Source: Isoetes taiwanensis
Lineage: Eukaryota > Streptophyta > Lycopodiopsida > Isoetales > Isoetaceae
Assembly (NCBI GenBank): GCA_021234155.1
Contig: JAJEKV010000205.1
Span: 605,501-669,500 of the forward strand
Direction: 5' to 3'
DNA length: 64,000 bases
The translations under genes were made by a program, and so were the position numbers. The notes below the pieces were generated by a model, which was not told where the DNA came from, ran no database searches, and was given only the letters and a program-made list of their open reading frames with translations. Positions 24,426-36,126 of the stretch are shown here, in pieces (positions within the stretch are counted from its first letter, which is position 1; the number at the start of each line of letters is the position of its first letter).

Positions 24426-27027
24426 GATTTTCAATTGCTTTGAAGTGTGATATTTACAGTGAATATATTAGATATATAATCCATAATGATTGCATGTATG
24501 TCTTTGATATTGGATGGGCATGCTTTTGTGCTTCTTGATTTCTGTTCATTTCATGTCTATTGCATACTTCGTGATTCCTCACTTGTGTCTATGGATTCAT
24601 TCCCCTCCTTACTTGATGCCGAATGAGGATTATGGCAAGATTCTGAGCATAGGAAAGACAATAGTACAGTTACCAGAAAAATCAACCATGTCCTCAACCC
24701 AAAAGTAGTCGCCCAAGATCCAACATCAGTAATAACCCCAATAATCTCTTAGAATGAATGAAACGTACGATAGCTTAAAGGATTGTCGAATTTGACTTTA
24801 GAATAGGTTTTTAGCGTCCACGGAGAACAATAGGAAACTGAAATCACTTACTCCCAACATTTTATGTTCCCTGCCATTCGTTATATAATCTGAGGATAAT
24901 CTGTATGGCAAACTCCATAGTATATCATATCAATTAAACATTCTATAGTTACATCATATCAATTAGACATTTGTTGCACATAAAGACCTGCTTACCACTC
25001 TTCTATGACCCTATATTGAGACATCAAATTGCATTTTATGATTTCAAACTTGAGATAGCAAACATAAAAAATAAGTGATCACGACCAGCTATTCATTCTA
25101 CAAGAGATGTGCACGATTAACAGAATACCCTGTTGGAACGGCATGAATGCTAACAGCCAGTAAAACAAAAATAGTTCCTAGTGCACAACTTTCCTCGAAT
25201 ATATTACCGGTAGAAACTAAATCTACACTACAATCTATAACTTCTTTCATAGACATTAGACAGGTCTCAACTGTTATTTACAATTTCCTGAAATGCGATT
25301 ATATATTGATTCAAAAAACATTCACAGCTTCTTGATTCACACTGATTAACAGAACCAACAAATGTGCATTCACTAGCTTCTTCATTAACACTGATTAATA
25401 GAACCAACAGTTGTGCATACCTTACTCCTTTTCACTATGAAAACACAATTCTTATCTGACAAGGCACACTGTAAATGATCTTCATGTGGCGTGTTTTAGA
25501 ATCTTGGCTTCCTTGCATATGTCTTTTCATGTCATTTAGTGACCAAAGGCATGCTACTGTGCATGAGACAAATAGAGAGATACATACCACCACCTTTTCT
25601 GCACTTAAGAATTCCTCACAGAGAGATAGATACAGCCACCTCTTCCGCACCTCTTCTGCACTGAGTCTTCCTCAGCTTTCATAAATTTTGAAATCAGTAA
25701 TTGCAAGAAAACTATCTGAAAAGTGATATCAAATTGCAAGAAACACTTAAAGCATTTATGCATGTTGTAAAGACATTTTTTTTTATCAAATAGGTTGCAA
25801 ATACCGTTAACCTCAGAAATAACTAAGAAATGTTCCTGTCTATAGCAAACAATACCAAGAAAGATTCTGTGAGCCTAGGAGCTTGACAGAAATGCCTTCA
25901 ATGTTGGATTTTAAATTCTATCAAGCAAATATCAAGACGAAATTAACAGTCCTGATTTAAAGTGAATCTGAAGACGAATTAACAGACTCAGACTGCTAAT
26001 ATCCGCACACCAAAAGTCCTTACGAAGGTATTTTCTCCTGAACCTGGATGTTCTAAGATGCTACCTCAACATGGGCGTAAAATTGATTCTAATGTACAAC
26101 ATGAATATTCATCATTCAGTTTGATGGTTTTTCTATAGAAGACGAAGCCTTTCTAGACTGTTTTCTATACCTTGCTACAGGTTTCTAGCCTGGACTAAGA
26201 AAGCTGGCCCAAAAAAATGAACAATAAGGCTTTCCATTCTTGGTGTTTTCAGAATCATTAGAAACACAGAAATAAGGCTTTACATTCTCGGTGTTTTCCC
26301 TTCTCTAAATAAACAAACACAGATAAACAACGAAAGCGTCATTTTAGTTTGCTTGTTATTGTTGCTTACCAATAACATAACCATCTTCTCTTCATACCTG
26401 GGGATGAATATTCTTCAACACTTCTCCTCAGGGGTAGGCATTTCACAAAAGAAAATTGCCATGCTGATCAAGTTGTTCATCTCCAAATTTAACAAATTTC
26501 CCTTTTGGACAACGGCTTTTCTACATCTGCAAGAATGCTCAAATATTGCACCTTGATCTTTTCTTCACCTTCTTTCTCTGTCGAAATCTTTTCTTCAAAT
26601 CACAGTTAAGAATCCACACTTGATTGCAACTCAGTTTATCATAAAAGCTCTAACCAGTTATCCCAAAAGTTTTCTCTGGCAAGTCTTATTTGAACGTCCT
26701 GGCTAGCTCTAGGCTGATCAGATTAATCCCAAACAGGATCGGCCGACTTTGAACTGCACCAAGAAAGTTTCTAAGACCTTTTAGCAGTATATAGAATCTC
26801 CAAAGGCAGCAAACACCAAAATAAATACTGCGATTTCTTTCCTGGCAGAAAATAAAAGCCGCAGTGGAGAATACAAATGCTCCACCAAACCGTCCCCTAA
26901 AAGGAACTATTTCCAGTCCAAACTAAAATCCAAAGCTTGCCTTCGGCCTTCTAATACAGCCAAAAGAAAAAACCGATCTGCTACGGCTGCCAAAAAAACG
27001 CCCAAGTCGCCATCAACATAACTTATG
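24426..27027. other. No recognisable gene; several short tandem duplications
   Basis: AGCTTCTTSATTMACACTGATTAA-type units are duplicated at about 25324-25428. AATAAGGCTTTMCATTCTYGGTGTTTTC is duplicated at about 26224-26300. No coding motif was found. Confidence 0.5.
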
Positions 27028-27215
27028 GGTTTCGATTTGCGCCGGTTCCTCCTTTTTATACCAATGGAGAACCGTCTAGATTTCTCCATTGGTATAAAAA
27101 GGAGGAATCCATTTTATACCAATGGAGAACAAGGAGGAATCCTTTTTATACCAATGGAGAACCGTCTAGATTTCTCCATTGGTATAAAAAGGAGGAACCG
27201 GCGCAAATCGAAACC
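27028..27215. repeat. Nested 188-bp palindrome
   Basis: The ends GGTTTCGATTTGCGCCGG and CCGGCGCAAATCGAAACC are perfect inverted copies. Inside each half is a further hairpin built from TTTTTATACCAATGGAGAA and TTCTCCATTGGTATAAAAA around GCCGTCTAGATTT-like loops. A third half-copy (TTTTATACCAATGGAGAA) sits at the centre. The whole can fold as one long hairpin or as two hairpins side by side. Confidence 0.9.
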
Positions 27216-27262
27216 GGTGCTTTTTTTTGGCTCCCGATTTCGGGGTCTCGTGCGGAGCAAAA

Positions 27263-28462
27263 TCGCTTAAGCGAAGCGATTTTCGAATTTGCGAAATTCA
27301 AAAAGGGGGAAAGTGAAATTGGCTTAAGCGAATTTGAGATTCCGTCAAAATGATGTCACTTCAAGTCACTTCATGTCAGCGCCCCTGGCCAGGTGGTGAT
27401 TTTGAAAAAAAAAAAACGAAATTTCGCAGCGAATTTAGATCCCCCTTGTCCGCCAAGACGCAGGATGGGAAAAAAAAAAAAAAAAAAAAATCAAAATTAA
27501 AAAGTTTAATTTCAAAATTCGCTTAAGCGATATTCAATTTTTTTTTTTTTTTTTTTAATAATGTTGTAAGCAGGCCTTTATACAATTGTATACCCACTTT
27601 AATGGTTTATCTGGCTAACAAATGACCTGAACATCTCGTAAATGCTAAAGACTTCAAATTTATTTCCGACTTGATATTATCTAAGGCACCTAAACCTCAA
27701 TGTTAACATAGTAGCAAAAATATTTCACACTTTAGGGTTTTACTTCCGGATAGCTCAACCAATCACTCGATGGCTGCAGACGTTTTCCTAACTGTTCACA
27801 TCATGACCGAGAAAGCATATGTAGCGATTGGTATGGCTGGACACAGAAGAGGTGTTCATAGACGGATCAGAGTTAAGGCTTCTCATTTTAACCTAAGGTA
27901 TTCCTACCATACATTGCTTCCTGTTGTAGGTTCCCCTTGCTCCGCAAATGTTGTAGTCTGGTGCTCTACCGGATTGATGGGAAGGAAGAAAGGTGGTCTG
28001 AACAAAGCTACTCTGATTAAAATGGAGCTTGAAAAAAGTAAAGCTGACAAGAGGAGGAGCCTCTTTGATTTTCATAAACCTGCCAAAAAAGTACCCAGAG
28101 GGTCTGAAGGGGCCGGTAGTTCGGCCCAAGTAACCAAAAATGGGATTGACATTTGCAACATTTCAGATGATTCAATAGATGCAGCCTCGGGGGAAAAAAA
28201 AAAATTGAATTAGTGGACGCCTCGAGAAAAAAAAAAACCCGCCCAAATTCGCTTAAGCGAATTTCGGGCCACGTGGATTTCCTCGACACACGCGCTGGTG
28301 GAATCGCCTCGGGATCGCCTCGGCACACGCGTAGAAGGCTAAGCGAATTTCGGGCCTTTCCGATTTCCGACAAACTTTTTTCAGGCACGAAATTCGCTTA
28401 AGCGAATTTCGGCCCCAAATTCGCTTAAGCGAATTTCGGGCGCCGATGGCCCCGAATTCGGG
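27263..28462. repeat. Cluster of TTCGCTTAAGCGAA palindromes
   Basis: Copies or partial copies lie at 27263-27274, 27321-27335, 27518-27530, 28245-28264, 28337-28356, 28388-28411 and 28417-28436. The best form is CGAAATTCGCTTAAGCGAATTTCG (28388-28411). CCCGAATTCGGG at 28451-28462 is another palindrome. Long A and T runs (27472-27489 and 27539-27556) flank one copy. Confidence 0.85.
27770..28213 (+). CDS. Hypothetical ORF between the palindrome groups
   Basis: This is a 147-codon open frame of unknown family. The second half, from GRKKGGLNKATLIKMELEKSK to LFDFHKPAKKV, is basic and resembles the N-terminal leader of transposon-encoded proteins, but there is no diagnostic domain. An intron-like T-rich stretch before residue 60 makes the start uncertain. 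Palindromes of one family lie on both sides. Confidence 0.25.
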   Translation: MAADVFLTVHIMTEKAYVAIGMAGHRRGVHRRIRVKASHFNLRYSYHTLLPVVGSPCSANVVVWCSTGLMGRKKGGLNKATLIKMELEKSKADKRRSLFDFHKPAKKVPRGSEGAGSSAQVTKNGIDICNISDDSIDAASGEKKKLN

Positions 28463-31230
28463 AGCCAAAAAAGACCTCGGTCTAGATCATTCTAGACCTA
28501 CAAAATCGATGATTCTATAAGATGGGAGAAGTTCCGGAGTAGCTTCTAGAAATGTCTCCATTCTTCAAAATTGTCTACATGCTTACATGTGTGTAATCCT
28601 AAGCATAGAAAACACCATATGTAAGCTGCACCCTTAACTTAATGGGATGTTTATATCTTGTTTTCTGGGGTTTTTTAGAGAATTTTTCGGTCTGTTTTCA
28701 AAGGTCCAAAATTGGAATGCATGTGAAGGCGGTACTGGCAAATGGACAGTGAGGACCTCTGGCGTGGACATGCTCTGGGTTCGAAGCCGGTAGCGGGCCA
28801 AAGTTTTCGCATATGAATGCCTCAGGCAACAAATGGAGCCGATTTGGAGTCGTTATTGGCTCTGATGCTTCGATTTGGAGCTGAGGAATGCCCGGAAGAA
28901 TACCTTGAAGCCACTGAAGGCGATTTTCCTTGAGGCCACGTTGTTCGAGGGTGATTTGCCCGGGCCACCGAGGCCGATTTGCACCGATGCAGATTTCTTT
29001 GTGACGCCCTCGAACATATACGACCCCGGACGATATAACGGGGACTTTCCCCTCCCATGGCGACCAACTCGCCATGAGTGGCCCTCCGTCTATTGGGGCC
29101 ATCTATAATATGATGCGGGAAGAAGGACACGAAAGGTCATTCGCCCACGCCTTCAATGGGGCTCCTACGTCGGAAGGCGTGAATACAAGGGTTAGCACAC
29201 AAAGATAAATCACATATAAATAACCACCTCGAAGGGTGGCATATCCATCCAAATACCGGCGTAAAAAGAATATGCATCTAAACCTAAGAAAACACCCCAA
29301 ACCCATGGTTCTACCCCTGGTTCGAGACTCGGTGAGGATCGACCGACGGCTAGGCCTCAAGAGATCGCCAGACAAAATCTTGACATGGCGTTATCGGCAT
29401 AGAACATTGGCTAGGGTTGTCCACTCCATCCGCCCCCCCCGTGCACACTTTGCGGATGGGTCAATTCACGCTATGGCGCCGCTATAGCCTTCAGGAGACG
29501 CTAGGGCTCGAGGCATCACCGCCGAGCCTACCCGGGGTTCATGAAGTCCCGGTCCGATGAGGCGTGTCGGGGAAGCGCCCCTTCGAGAATCACAAAGTGG
29601 CTCCATGGGCGAAGCTAGAGAATACGTGCCGCATCATCGACCCCCGCGATCCGCACGTGACTTACCGCCCTAAATCTACTCAAAGTGCAAGGTGCCCCAT
29701 ACGGGGTCACACCTTCCCACCTGGGGAGTGTCGGGACCCATACCCGGCCCCTACGTGACCGGCCATCGCCTAGCTCGCTATAGGAGTCCCAGAGCCTTTT
29801 ATGTTCGTGCAAGACCCCACCTCCACTTCACCATGTGTTTCCTTTGTCCGGTGCTAAGCGGTACCATAGCATCTATGAACCGTGGGCTCTTGTGCACAGC
29901 CGCATTTAACGGGATAATACTGTGGGGCTCTATCTAGGAGCATACTACAATAAATAGCCTCCGAGGTCTACCCCCCCTTAATTCCCCATTTCCAGAGTAA
30001 CACTAGGCTAACAAACCACGGTCCATCCATTACAAGCAAAACCAGAATCTAAATATATAGAGAACCTACCTTTACAATCAAGGGTTAGTTCCTACGAGTA
30101 AACACGAGAGAATAGACCAAAGAACCCAAGCGGGTGCCCACTGGGGGCTTTTATCCTAGAATTCACAACTACACTAGCCACCCATTGTTTATTTCGACCC
30201 ATTGTCGTTGGGGATCTCCATCTTCTTGGTCCGGGTGTTCACTTTGTGTAAGAAGGGTGGCGCCCAATTGCTCAAGGTGGCGCTTTCGACGGGTCACAAA
30301 GGTGGCGCTCCACCGCCAAGGTGAGTTGTGGTCGATATGGGGGTGGCGATCCACCCTATTGACCCCAATTAGCATTATCATGCTAACCAATCGAGGGTGG
30401 CCACGTGGCGCCTTCCCAAACCATAATTAACTTAATTATGGTTTTTTTAAATGTTAGTATTATTGTTAATGATTAAATTAGCATAGCTAATTTAATCCTT
30501 TTTAAGTGAACCACCTAGGTTCCCATACCCCATGTGGCGTATGTATCCCTGGTGACGTGTCAACATATTTATACTTATACCGTATAAATACTTGGAACGT
30601 CACATTTGCCCTGAAGCAGCGACCATGGAGCCCTGAAGCTGATTTGCCTTGAAGCAGCGGCGATGGATGACAGGCCTGGCCGATGGGGTCAAGCTCAGCT
30701 ATTAGCCCTTGTCAGTATTCATTCCGGCAGTCCATAGCCGACTTCAATGGGTTTTGGATTCTTCTTATTTTTTGTGGCACGAACCATTGGTCTGTTTTGC
30801 ACCATTGAAATTTTCGTGGGGTACCTGTGCAAAAAATTAAGGGCCCTTGATCTGAGAATATTCCCCAAAATTAGAACAATTCCCTTAAGCCAATTAAGCT
30901 CCTCAAAGTGGCCTAAATATACCCTTTTCTATACAATACCCTACCCAAATCATAATCCCCACCATTGCCAAAATACCTTCCCCCAATACCAAATGAATTG
31001 GGCAAACATAATCGGCCTAATTACAATTATATATTAGAGATATATAGGGACATTTCCTAGCACAAGAAGAAACCCACGTTTCATCTATAGCATGATATTC
31101 TTAGAAAAATACTCTAATTTTTAACTTGTTTAAAACTTGCCCCCTTAAATGGCATGCTCAATCAATCTAATGAACGATAAGTAAAACTTTCAGCTTGTTT
31201 TGCCGGACCTTGTTCATGGACTGACTTTTC
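28463..31230. other. GC-rich repeat-like block, no coding domain found
   Basis: From about 28700 to 30400 the base composition is clearly richer in G+C than the neighbours and CpG is frequent. No reverse transcriptase, integrase or gag motif is seen on either strand. It could be the untranslated part or LTR of a Ty3-type element, but I could not define two repeats or a primer-binding site. 30430-31230 returns to AT-rich DNA. Confidence 0.35.
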
Positions 31231-33040
31231 TTGATAGGCACATTAGGCAGATGGCGCACCACATTGAAGCTCAGAGTTATTTTCCCGAAACCCAGCGCCA
31301 TTATGTGTCTATTTCTTCGTGAACTGGGCTTGCTCGGAACATATATCCCAGGAGAATTCAATCTGGCGGTCTTGCAAATTTGTGGCATCAGTATGGTGCT
31401 TCAGAGTCTCTGTTGGAAGGTAAGCAGATCCATGAATACATTGTTACAATTGGTTTATGTCAAGATAGATTTTTAAGGAATCATCTAATAGAGATGTATG
31501 GCAAGTGTGGAGCCCTGGTAGAAGCTCGTGAGGTTTTCGAGAGCATGCATATCAGGAATACTTTTTCATGGAATATTATAATCATAGCATATGCCCCGCA
31601 TGGAATGATTGGCCAGCTAAACAGGTCTAAACAGATTCCTCACTGGGACACTGCCCCTTACAATGCCATATGTCAACTTATACTAAACATGGTCGCTTGC
31701 AGGGAGCACTTGATATTTTTCTTAAAATGCCTCAGAGGGATGTGATTTCTTGGGATTGTATGATTGTGGGATGTGCACAACATGGCCAAATAAAGGATGC
31801 CCTTCATATGTTTCAGCAAATGCCTCAAAAGGACATGGTATCTTCTAATGTTATCCTGGAAGTGTATGTAGCTCGAGGAAGCCTTGAGAATACTCCAATG
31901 TTATACAACCTCCTCTTGTATGCAATGCAACATGGAAAATTAAATGAAGGACTCCGTCTCTTTCAAAACATGCCTTGTCAAGCTGTAGTTGCTTGGAATG
32001 CAATAATTTCAGTATGTGCCTAACAGGGATTTAACAAGGACGCCCTTACCTATTCCAGAAAATGCCCCAACGAGATGTGGTCTCATGGAGTGCCATGATC
32101 ACAATATGTGATCGGCATGGCCTATTGCAGGAAGCTTCCCAACTGTTTAACAGTATGCCTATGATCTCTTGGAATACAATGCTTTCACTTTATTTGCTAC
32201 AAGGAAAATGGCAACTAGCCCTTGAATCGTTTCACCAAATCGGAGAAAAACCTTGTTTCATGGAATATGACGCTTGCAGCTTAGGCACAGCTGGGTCAGT
32301 TTGATTTTGCACAGCAGTTCTTTGAGAAAATGCCAGATCATGATACTGTTTCATGGAATATCATGCTTTCAGCATACGCTCAGCAAGGGCATGTTGTTGC
32401 AGCTTCTTCTTCATTTGAAGTGATGCCTCAACATGATCTTGTGTTCTGGAATACAATGATTAAAGCTTATGGTGAGAAGCAGCTCCTAAAGGAAGCTTTA
32501 TGCGCTTCCAAAAAATGCCTGACAAGATTACCTATCTCAATATTATCAATGTGAGCACTAGCCAGGCAGCTCTCCCAGAAGGTAAGCTAATACACACTTA
32601 TGCACTGAAACGTGAATGTGAGTTAAACACAGTCATAGGTAGTGCACTTGTCAATATGTAAGATAAACACAGTCATAGGTAGTGCACTTGTTAATATGTA
32701 TGCAAAATGTGGAAATTTGAATAATGCAAATGCAAAATACCAGATCGAGATGCAATATTATATATTAGTCAAGAGCATGCTCTTGTAGCAACATTGTAAT
32801 AGTATGATTGACATTTCTTGGTCGTGCTGGACAGGTACATGCAGCTGAGGCTTTGATAAATGGCTTGCCAAGTCCTCCTGATTCGACTTCTTGAAGTTAC
32901 TTCTTAGTTCATGCACAGACTGTTGCGATTTGAAAAGGGAAAACGGATTGCTGAATAGATGCTTAAGTCATACCCTGAAAACTCTGCAGCACATGATATG
33001 CTTTCAAACATCTATGCTAAGGACCATCGGCTGGTGACTG
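31231..33040 (+). pseudogene. PLS-class pentatricopeptide-repeat (PPR) gene, degenerate
   Basis: Across shifting plus-strand frames there are PPR units. Examples are GKQIHEYIVTIGLCQD, LIEMYGKCGALVEAREVFESM, MPQRDVISWDCMIVGCAQHGQ and ALHMFQQMPQKDMVSSN. MPQRDVVSWSAMI, MPDHDTVSWNIMLSAYAQQG and VNMYAKCGNLNNAN follow. The end of the family's E-type tail is recognisable at 32815-33035 (GRAGQVHAAEALINGLPS then LSNIYA-like). PPR proteins bind organellar RNA. Frameshifts near 31400, 31630, 32030, 32280 and 32540 and several stops show it is dead. Only about 10 repeats remain and no DYW motif is seen. Confidence 0.85.
32624..32700 (+). repeat. 37-bp tandem duplication inside the PPR pseudogene
   Basis: TAAACACAGTCATAGGTAGT and the following sequence up to AATATGTA occur at 32624-32660 and again at 32664-32700. 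This duplicates part of a PPR unit after decay began. Confidence 0.9.
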
Positions 33041-33787
33041 AGAAATGAAATGGAATAGTGTTACCGGAGGTGTTATCTCATATGTGTTATGTGTATCTCA
33101 GATATGTGTTTGAGACATGGTTTGGAGATGGAATCGTCCTATGTTCTAATCAATGTGGTATGGCGTTAACGCTACTACCTCATTTTTATATTTTTCAGTC
33201 GATTTTTTTCTCTTCACCATGATTCGTAACTCTTGCAGCCATCATATTACTTCAACAAACCTTTCCTTATGCATGGCCACTTGATCGAACCAGAGGTGGT
33301 GATTGTTGCCAGGTTTCAAGGTGAGTCCATAACGTTATCAAATAAAATGTAGTTGGACTAAAAGTAGAATGATTTCATATGTTTCAACAAAACAAAAGAT
33401 GGGATAATTTGTTACACTAGCACGCTTGCACGCACGCATGCACAAAAGGGAAAAAAAGCATCTATGAAATTATGTTTAAGAAAGTAACTGAAAAAAAAAA
33501 AACTATTTATATCATATAAATCCTCATGAGCATAGGCAAATACTTTACTTTTCCACTTAAGAATACTTGTTTGTTAAATATAGTCGTAGTCAACACCTTA
33601 TCATTCCAATAACTATATAATAAGAATGCTAAATATATTGATGTAGGAAAGTACTCTTTCCAGTAATTATCCATATGTAACTTAGAGTAAGGCAATTCTC
33701 GGATCTGCAGAAAGTATGAGTGAATACGAATTCCACTACAGCAAAATACAAAAATGAATGAAAACACAATAAGAGAGTTATATTTAC
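33041..33787. other. No recognisable gene
   Basis: AT-rich DNA with a short GCACGCACGCATGCAC tract near 33425. Confidence 0.5.
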
Positions 33788-34129
33788 CTATAGATTCAAG
33801 TTGCATGCTTGGAAAAGGCTAGATATGCGGGTATTATTGATACAATTTGTAGAGGAGTATCGATAGAAGGGTGCAATAAGTGGAAAGAAGCAATCAAGTG
33901 TACTGTTCCTAATACCATTGCAACACCCTCGTGGGGATGCCATAGTAGTGTCCAAGATATAAGTCACGCAATCTACAACACTATTAATATCAAGATTGCA
34001 ATTTCGGTTTGCAAGTGGTGATGGAGCTGGTTCAAGTGAAGGTGGTGATAGTGAAGACACCTTGGCTACAAGTAAATGTAGTGCGAGTAGCATCACTGTG
34101 GCTAGTATAGTGGATCTGATGAATGCCAT
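33788..34129 (-). CDS. Small secreted cysteine-rich protein, prolamin/LTP-like
   Basis: The 113-residue frame starts at the ATG at 34129 (MAFIRSTILATVMLLALHLL), which gives a clean signal peptide ending near VSS. A proline-rich linker (PPSLEPAPSPLA) follows. The mature part has the order C-x9-C-x14-CC-x9-C, then two more cysteines, as in NCNLDI, VDCVTY, GCCNGI, LDCFFP, NCINNT and QACNLNL. This spacing resembles prolamin-like/ECA1 and lipid-transfer-type secreted proteins, where disulphides hold a four-helix fold. I cannot choose between them. An upstream in-frame ATG (34183) would add 18 residues ahead of the signal peptide and is less likely. No breaks are seen. It would act outside the cell or in the secretory pathway. 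Confidence 0.5.
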   Translation of the reverse strand: MAFIRSTILATVMLLALHLLVAKVSSLSPPSLEPAPSPLANRNCNLDINSVVDCVTYILDTTMASPRGCCNGIRNSTLDCFFPLIAPFYRYSSTNCINNTRISSLFQACNLNL

Positions 34130-35709
34130 AGTTGCAAAATGAATTAAGGATTGCTTGCTAGATACTTTATTATATAACGTCATTATGGGTAGGAATCAAC
34201 CCTACACTTACCAACAACAATTAATAGAGTTGCATATTGTCAAGTTATTTAGGAAAATCAACCTGGGAGAGCACTTTTTCTCCACCAACATGAAAAGCTT
34301 GGCTCATGTTTCAATCATGCATTTAACGCATTTAACGAGAAGGTGTCACACATGTGTTACGAGTCAAATTGCAAACTTACTCCAACAACTCCTTAGATTA
34401 ACCATAAAAGCAATGCATACACATATGCATCTACATAAAATTGTCATGGTGGTCCATATATGTGTTTTATATCGTAATAAAGAATGTACATTTTTTTTTC
34501 CAATATCTCATATCATTTGAACATATAGAAATCAGTTCCTTTTTCTTGTTTTGTTTTTCTAGCGCATGTACAAGATTTTTGTGGCCATCCTTTGTCCAAC
34601 TATATACCGTAGACATCCCAACAAATGTTTAACACAGAGGCAAGAAGAAATCAATTGTCTAGTATAAATGCCAAGGTCTATAATTTAGATTGGACCCCTT
34701 GTTATTTTGCACTTCCATATATAAGAATGTCTCACAAGCAAACATTTTTATAACGTGAAAGTTAGTTACTAGATAGTTATGGGAGGCCAAATGTCACGTA
34801 AATGGGCAAAATATGAGGTAAACAAGATGTTGGGATACTAAGGATTTTCCTTCAATGATGTGTTGAAGCTATATCAATTTTGTGCAATTGCTATATAGTC
34901 TTAGATAATCCATAAAAATCTGACATCAATTTTCACAAAGCAATTCCGTAGGGAAGTCAAACTACTATTCTAGTTACTCGGTTGCAAATGACCCATTAAA
35001 TTGTTGAAATAAATCTTAAACTTGGGCACATTGTCCAATTTGCACCATGGGAGGACATTGCATCCCCATGAGGCAATATACAAATACAAACGAGTAGAAG
35101 TATGAAAGGGTGTTTCCAATTCCTTCTTTGTGAAAACAAATGCACGACTTTAGAGTACATTTTTCTAAACAAATTGCAAAATTTTGAACTGTCACGTCAC
35201 CAAGAGTTAGTTCAGCATTTGAATTGGGGTAAACCCAAATCAATGAGGGAAATTCTAATCATGGTAAATCAAATAATTTTTTCCCTCATAAGAAATGGAT
35301 ATCATGAATTCAACCTTAGGGGCTCCAAAATTGAAACTTAAAACTATGGAGCACAATCTCATTGCCTTTTTGTGGTTCTTGACCATGGAATCCCTATTGT
35401 TTTGTTTACCCTTGATATCAGATTAATTTTGTACATAATTCTCTGTTGCTACTTATGCTCCTATTTACGGTTCCAAGTTCAAATTTCTCTCTTTCATCGG
35501 TTACTGCTATGCTCTGGGTTATGGCTTCTGAGCTCAAATTTCTCTCTTTCATACTCTACCCTGAGGCCTCCATGAAAAGAAATCAAAAAACTGAAAGTCT
35601 TGGATTATTTATGCTTGCTACAAGTTTCTTCTCTTTTTTTGGTGAAATAGACACTAGCTCAGATTTGAAGCATGGCATTTATATTGTTTAGTTGAAATTG
35701 TTGATGCAG
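34130..35709. other. No recognisable gene
   Basis: There are only short AT-rich open frames. CAAATTTCTCTCTTTCAT occurs twice (about 35480 and 35540). Confidence 0.5.
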
Positions 35710-35896
35710 CTGCCTATTAGCACAGTGGCTGAAGCTATTGGCAAGGTTGTTCCTGATAGTATGAAAGGAAATGTTGTTCACCTCGGTCGTGAGGAGGGGA
35801 TGCCAAAGCATTAGACACAGGAAAAAGCAAAGGAGGGAGTGGAGAAGATTGGAAGTGCAATATGGGAGGATGTCAAACAGAGTATAAAAGCATTAC
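35710..35896 (+). pseudogene. Exon-like fragment interrupted by the LINE
   Basis: After an acceptor-like ttgatgcag the plus frame reads LPISTVAEAIGKVVPDSMKG and NVVHLGREEGMPKH, then a TAG, and continues with EKAKEGVEKIGSAIWEDVKQSIKAL up to the T tract that marks the LINE 3' end. It looks like an amphipathic protein-coding exon of unknown family. The LINE probably landed in it or beside it. Confidence 0.3.
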
Positions 35897-36126
35897 TTTT
35901 TTTTTTTTTTTTTTTAATTGAAGGCATAAGTATGTATTAAGAGTATATGTTAAAGTACAAAGATCGAAAAGCTCCAAGAGTAGAACTTTTTTAGAAAAAA
36001 GACCTTTAGGAAAGGGTAGGTCGTGAACCCTGATAAGATAAAACTAACCAAAAGCATAAAAGTAGTTATAACTTTAAAAGTATCTGGTAGTCTGAAACAG
36101 TTAAATCATCTCTGGATGGGCAGAAC

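Noticed and set aside
29474-29492. TGGCGCCGCTATAGCC as a Ty3-type primer-binding site
   Set aside because: Only the first eight bases fit a tRNA 3' end and no LTR end lies directly before it.
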